This document shows positions 5,854-7,188 of a DNA stretch of 7,188 bases, in pieces. Made by a program: the position numbers and the translations under genes. The notes beneath the pieces were generated by a model. That model was not told the origin of the DNA. It saw only the letters and a program-made list of their open reading frames with translations, and did not search any database. The stretch is from an uncultured Selenomonas sp. (GTDB lineage: Bacteria; Bacillota; Negativicutes; Selenomonadales; Selenomonadaceae): assembly GCA_937981305.1 (NCBI GenBank), contig CALJPB010000322.1, forward strand, positions 1 to 7,188, written 5' to 3'. Within the stretch, counting starts at the first letter, position 1. Each line of letters begins with the position of its first letter.

Positions 5854-7188
5854 TCAGCCCTTCCATGCCGTCAGCGTATCTGCTGCAATCTGTGCGGCGG
5901 TGAGATGATGCGCCCGCGCGAGCTCTGCGGCATCGTAGCGGTCGTGGAATACCTTTGTAAGCCCGTAGTTGCGGACACGGATCTGCGTGTCCATGCCGTA
6001 GTACGCGGCGATCTTCTGCCCGAAGCCGCCGTCGAGGATGCCGTCCTCGAGGGTGAGGATGAGGCGGTGCTTTTCCTTGAGGCGTTCGAGGAGCGCCGTG
6101 TCGAGTCCCGAGAGGAAGATCGGATTGATGACGGTTGCCCGAATGCCTTCCTTTTCCAGCTCTGCCGCAGCTGCCGAGGCGAGCTGCGCGAAATTCCCCG
6201 CGCCGATGATGGCGACCTCCGCACCCTCTGTGACAACCTGATATGTGTTGAGGTCGCTGTAGTCCGTGCGTACGGGGTACGGGCTCTCGTCATAGCCGCC
6301 GACCGGCATACGGATCATGACGGGATGCCGTGTTTGCGCGACCGCCCAGCGCAGCACAGCCCTGTACTCGTCGAGCCCGGCGGGCGCGAGAAAAACGAGG
6401 TTCGGGATGTTGGAGAAGATGGGGATGTCATAGAAGCCGAGGTGCGTCACGTCGTTCATGTAGTACATGGACGCGCCGACGGAGAGGAATACCGCCGCGT
6501 TGTTGTTGATGCAGACATCCTGCGCCATCTGGTCGTAGACGCGCTGGAAGAAGGTGCTGTACGTGCCGAAGATCGGACGTGCGCCGCTGCGTGCGAGTCC
6601 CGATGCCATCGCCACGGCGTGCTCCTCGGCGATGCCCACATCGACATAGTGACTGCCAAGTGCCGCGCGTTCGGCGGGGCTGAGGACGATGCCGCCCATC
6701 GTGCCCGCCGCGAGAAAGACGAAGTTCGGATTCGTCTCTGCCTGCTCCTTGAGGAAGTCCTTCGTCGCCTCTTGGTACGGGTCAGTATACGGATGTTTCA
6801 GTGCGCCCGTCGCAATGTCGAACGCCGACCGATAGTGCCACGTCTCAGGATCTTCCTCGGCGAACTTGTAGCCCTTGCCCTTTTTCGTGTGGATGTGGAC
6901 GACGACAGGCTTTTTGCTGTCCTTGACCTCGGAGAATGCGGCGATCAGTGCCTCGCAGTCGTTGCCGTCCGCGACATAGCGGTAGGCGAGCCCCATCGCA
7001 CGGAACAGGTTGTCCTCCGCCGTGCCGCCCGTCTCGCGCAGCTCTTTGAACTTGCGGTACATCCCGCCGTGGTTCTCGGCGATGGACTGCCCGTTGTCGT
7101 TGAACACGATGATGAAGTTTGTATTCATCTCGCCGACGACGTTCAGCCCCTCGAGTGCCTCGCCGCCCGACATCGAGCCGTCGCCGAT
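5854..7188 (-). CDS. 1-deoxy-D-xylulose-5-phosphate synthase-like TPP-dependent enzyme, second copy (N-terminus beyond the window)
   Basis: 444 codons are visible, beginning inside the TPP/Mg motif (IGDGSMSGGEALEGLN, ending at the NDN Asn) and running to TGA 5856-5854. About the first 140 residues lie outside. It aligns without large gaps to the complete DXS-like protein at 3267-5024, roughly two thirds identical by eye. It retains the catalytic Glu in DVGIAEEHA, YSTFFQR and VMIRMP. The signature region reads VGASMYYMNDVTH, again lacking DRAG and differing from the other copy. Because the two copies vary exactly where substrate specificity is expected, they may have different substrates, or one may be a diverging duplicate. 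The downstream quinone oxidoreductase gene may share its transcript. Confidence 0.87.
   Translation of the reverse strand: MGDGSMSGGEALEGLNVVGEMNTNFIIVFNDNGQSIAENHGGMYRKFKELRETGGTAEDNLFRAMGLAYRYVADGNDCEALIAAFSEVKDSKKPVVVHIHTKKGKGYKFAEEDPETWHYRSAFDIATGALKHPYTDPYQEATKDFLKEQAETNPNFVFLAAGTMGGIVLSPAERAALGSHYVDVGIAEEHAVAMASGLARSGARPIFGTYSTFFQRVYDQMAQDVCINNNAAVFLSVGASMYYMNDVTHLGFYDIPIFSNIPNLVFLAPAGLDEYRAVLRWAVAQTRHPVMIRMPVGGYDESPYPVRTDYSDLNTYQVVTEGAEVAIIGAGNFAQLASAAAAELEKEGIRATVINPIFLSGLDTALLERLKEKHRLILTLEDGILDGGFGQKIAAYYGMDTQIRVRNYGLTKVFHDRYDAAELARAHHLTAAQIAADTLTAWKG

Noticed and set aside
1..7188. Mobile element, CRISPR array or defence system
   Set aside because: No transposase or recombinase motifs, no regularly spaced repeats, and every long reading frame that is not a shadow has an ordinary metabolic or transport assignment.

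Overview
The window is GC-rich bacterial DNA in which every supportable gene lies on the minus strand. Strong Shine-Dalgarno sites, two SD-backed TTG starts, a non-mevalonate-type (DXS-like) protein family and a NimA-like flavoprotein suggest a high-GC Firmicute, most likely Negativicutes (Selenomonas-like). The placement is inference from gene style, not a database match.

Reading in the direction of transcription (right to left): 7188-5854 is the C-terminal three quarters of a 1-deoxy-D-xylulose-5-phosphate synthase (DXS)-like, thiamine-diphosphate-dependent enzyme, cut by the window edge. After a GC-rich palindromic spacer comes a flavodoxin-fold NAD(P)H:quinone oxidoreductase (5724-5173) with an intrinsic terminator. 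A second, complete DXS-like gene (5024-3267) follows, with its own extended -10 promoter. The two DXS-like proteins are clear tandem paralogues; one 139-nt block is 133/139 identical, which suggests gene conversion. Both have lost the DRAG signature of the classical DXS substrate pocket.

Next come a promoter, a tRNA-Ala(CGC) gene with encoded CCA, and a terminator hairpin. Its 3' arm is also perfectly complementary to the Shine-Dalgarno of the adjacent pyridoxamine-phosphate-oxidase/NimA-like gene (3060-2572), which has its own terminator.

The left third is an ABC importer operon of the iron-siderophore/haem/cobalamin type: FecCD permease (TTG start, 2363-1332), FecE/BtuD ATPase (1335-562) and a substrate-binding protein start (565 leftward). 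The three genes are linked by ATGA stop/start overlaps and driven by a promoter with a perfect TTGACA. A Fur-like AT-rich site lies over its start point.

The most unusual feature is at the left end. The substrate-binding protein ORF switches in frame, after about 130 residues, into the C-terminal part of an unrelated NAD(P)-binding (NmrA/YwnB-like) protein. This is either a real gene fusion or deletion, or an assembly chimera near the sequence end. I saw no mobile element, CRISPR array or phage gene, and no clearly new multi-gene system.
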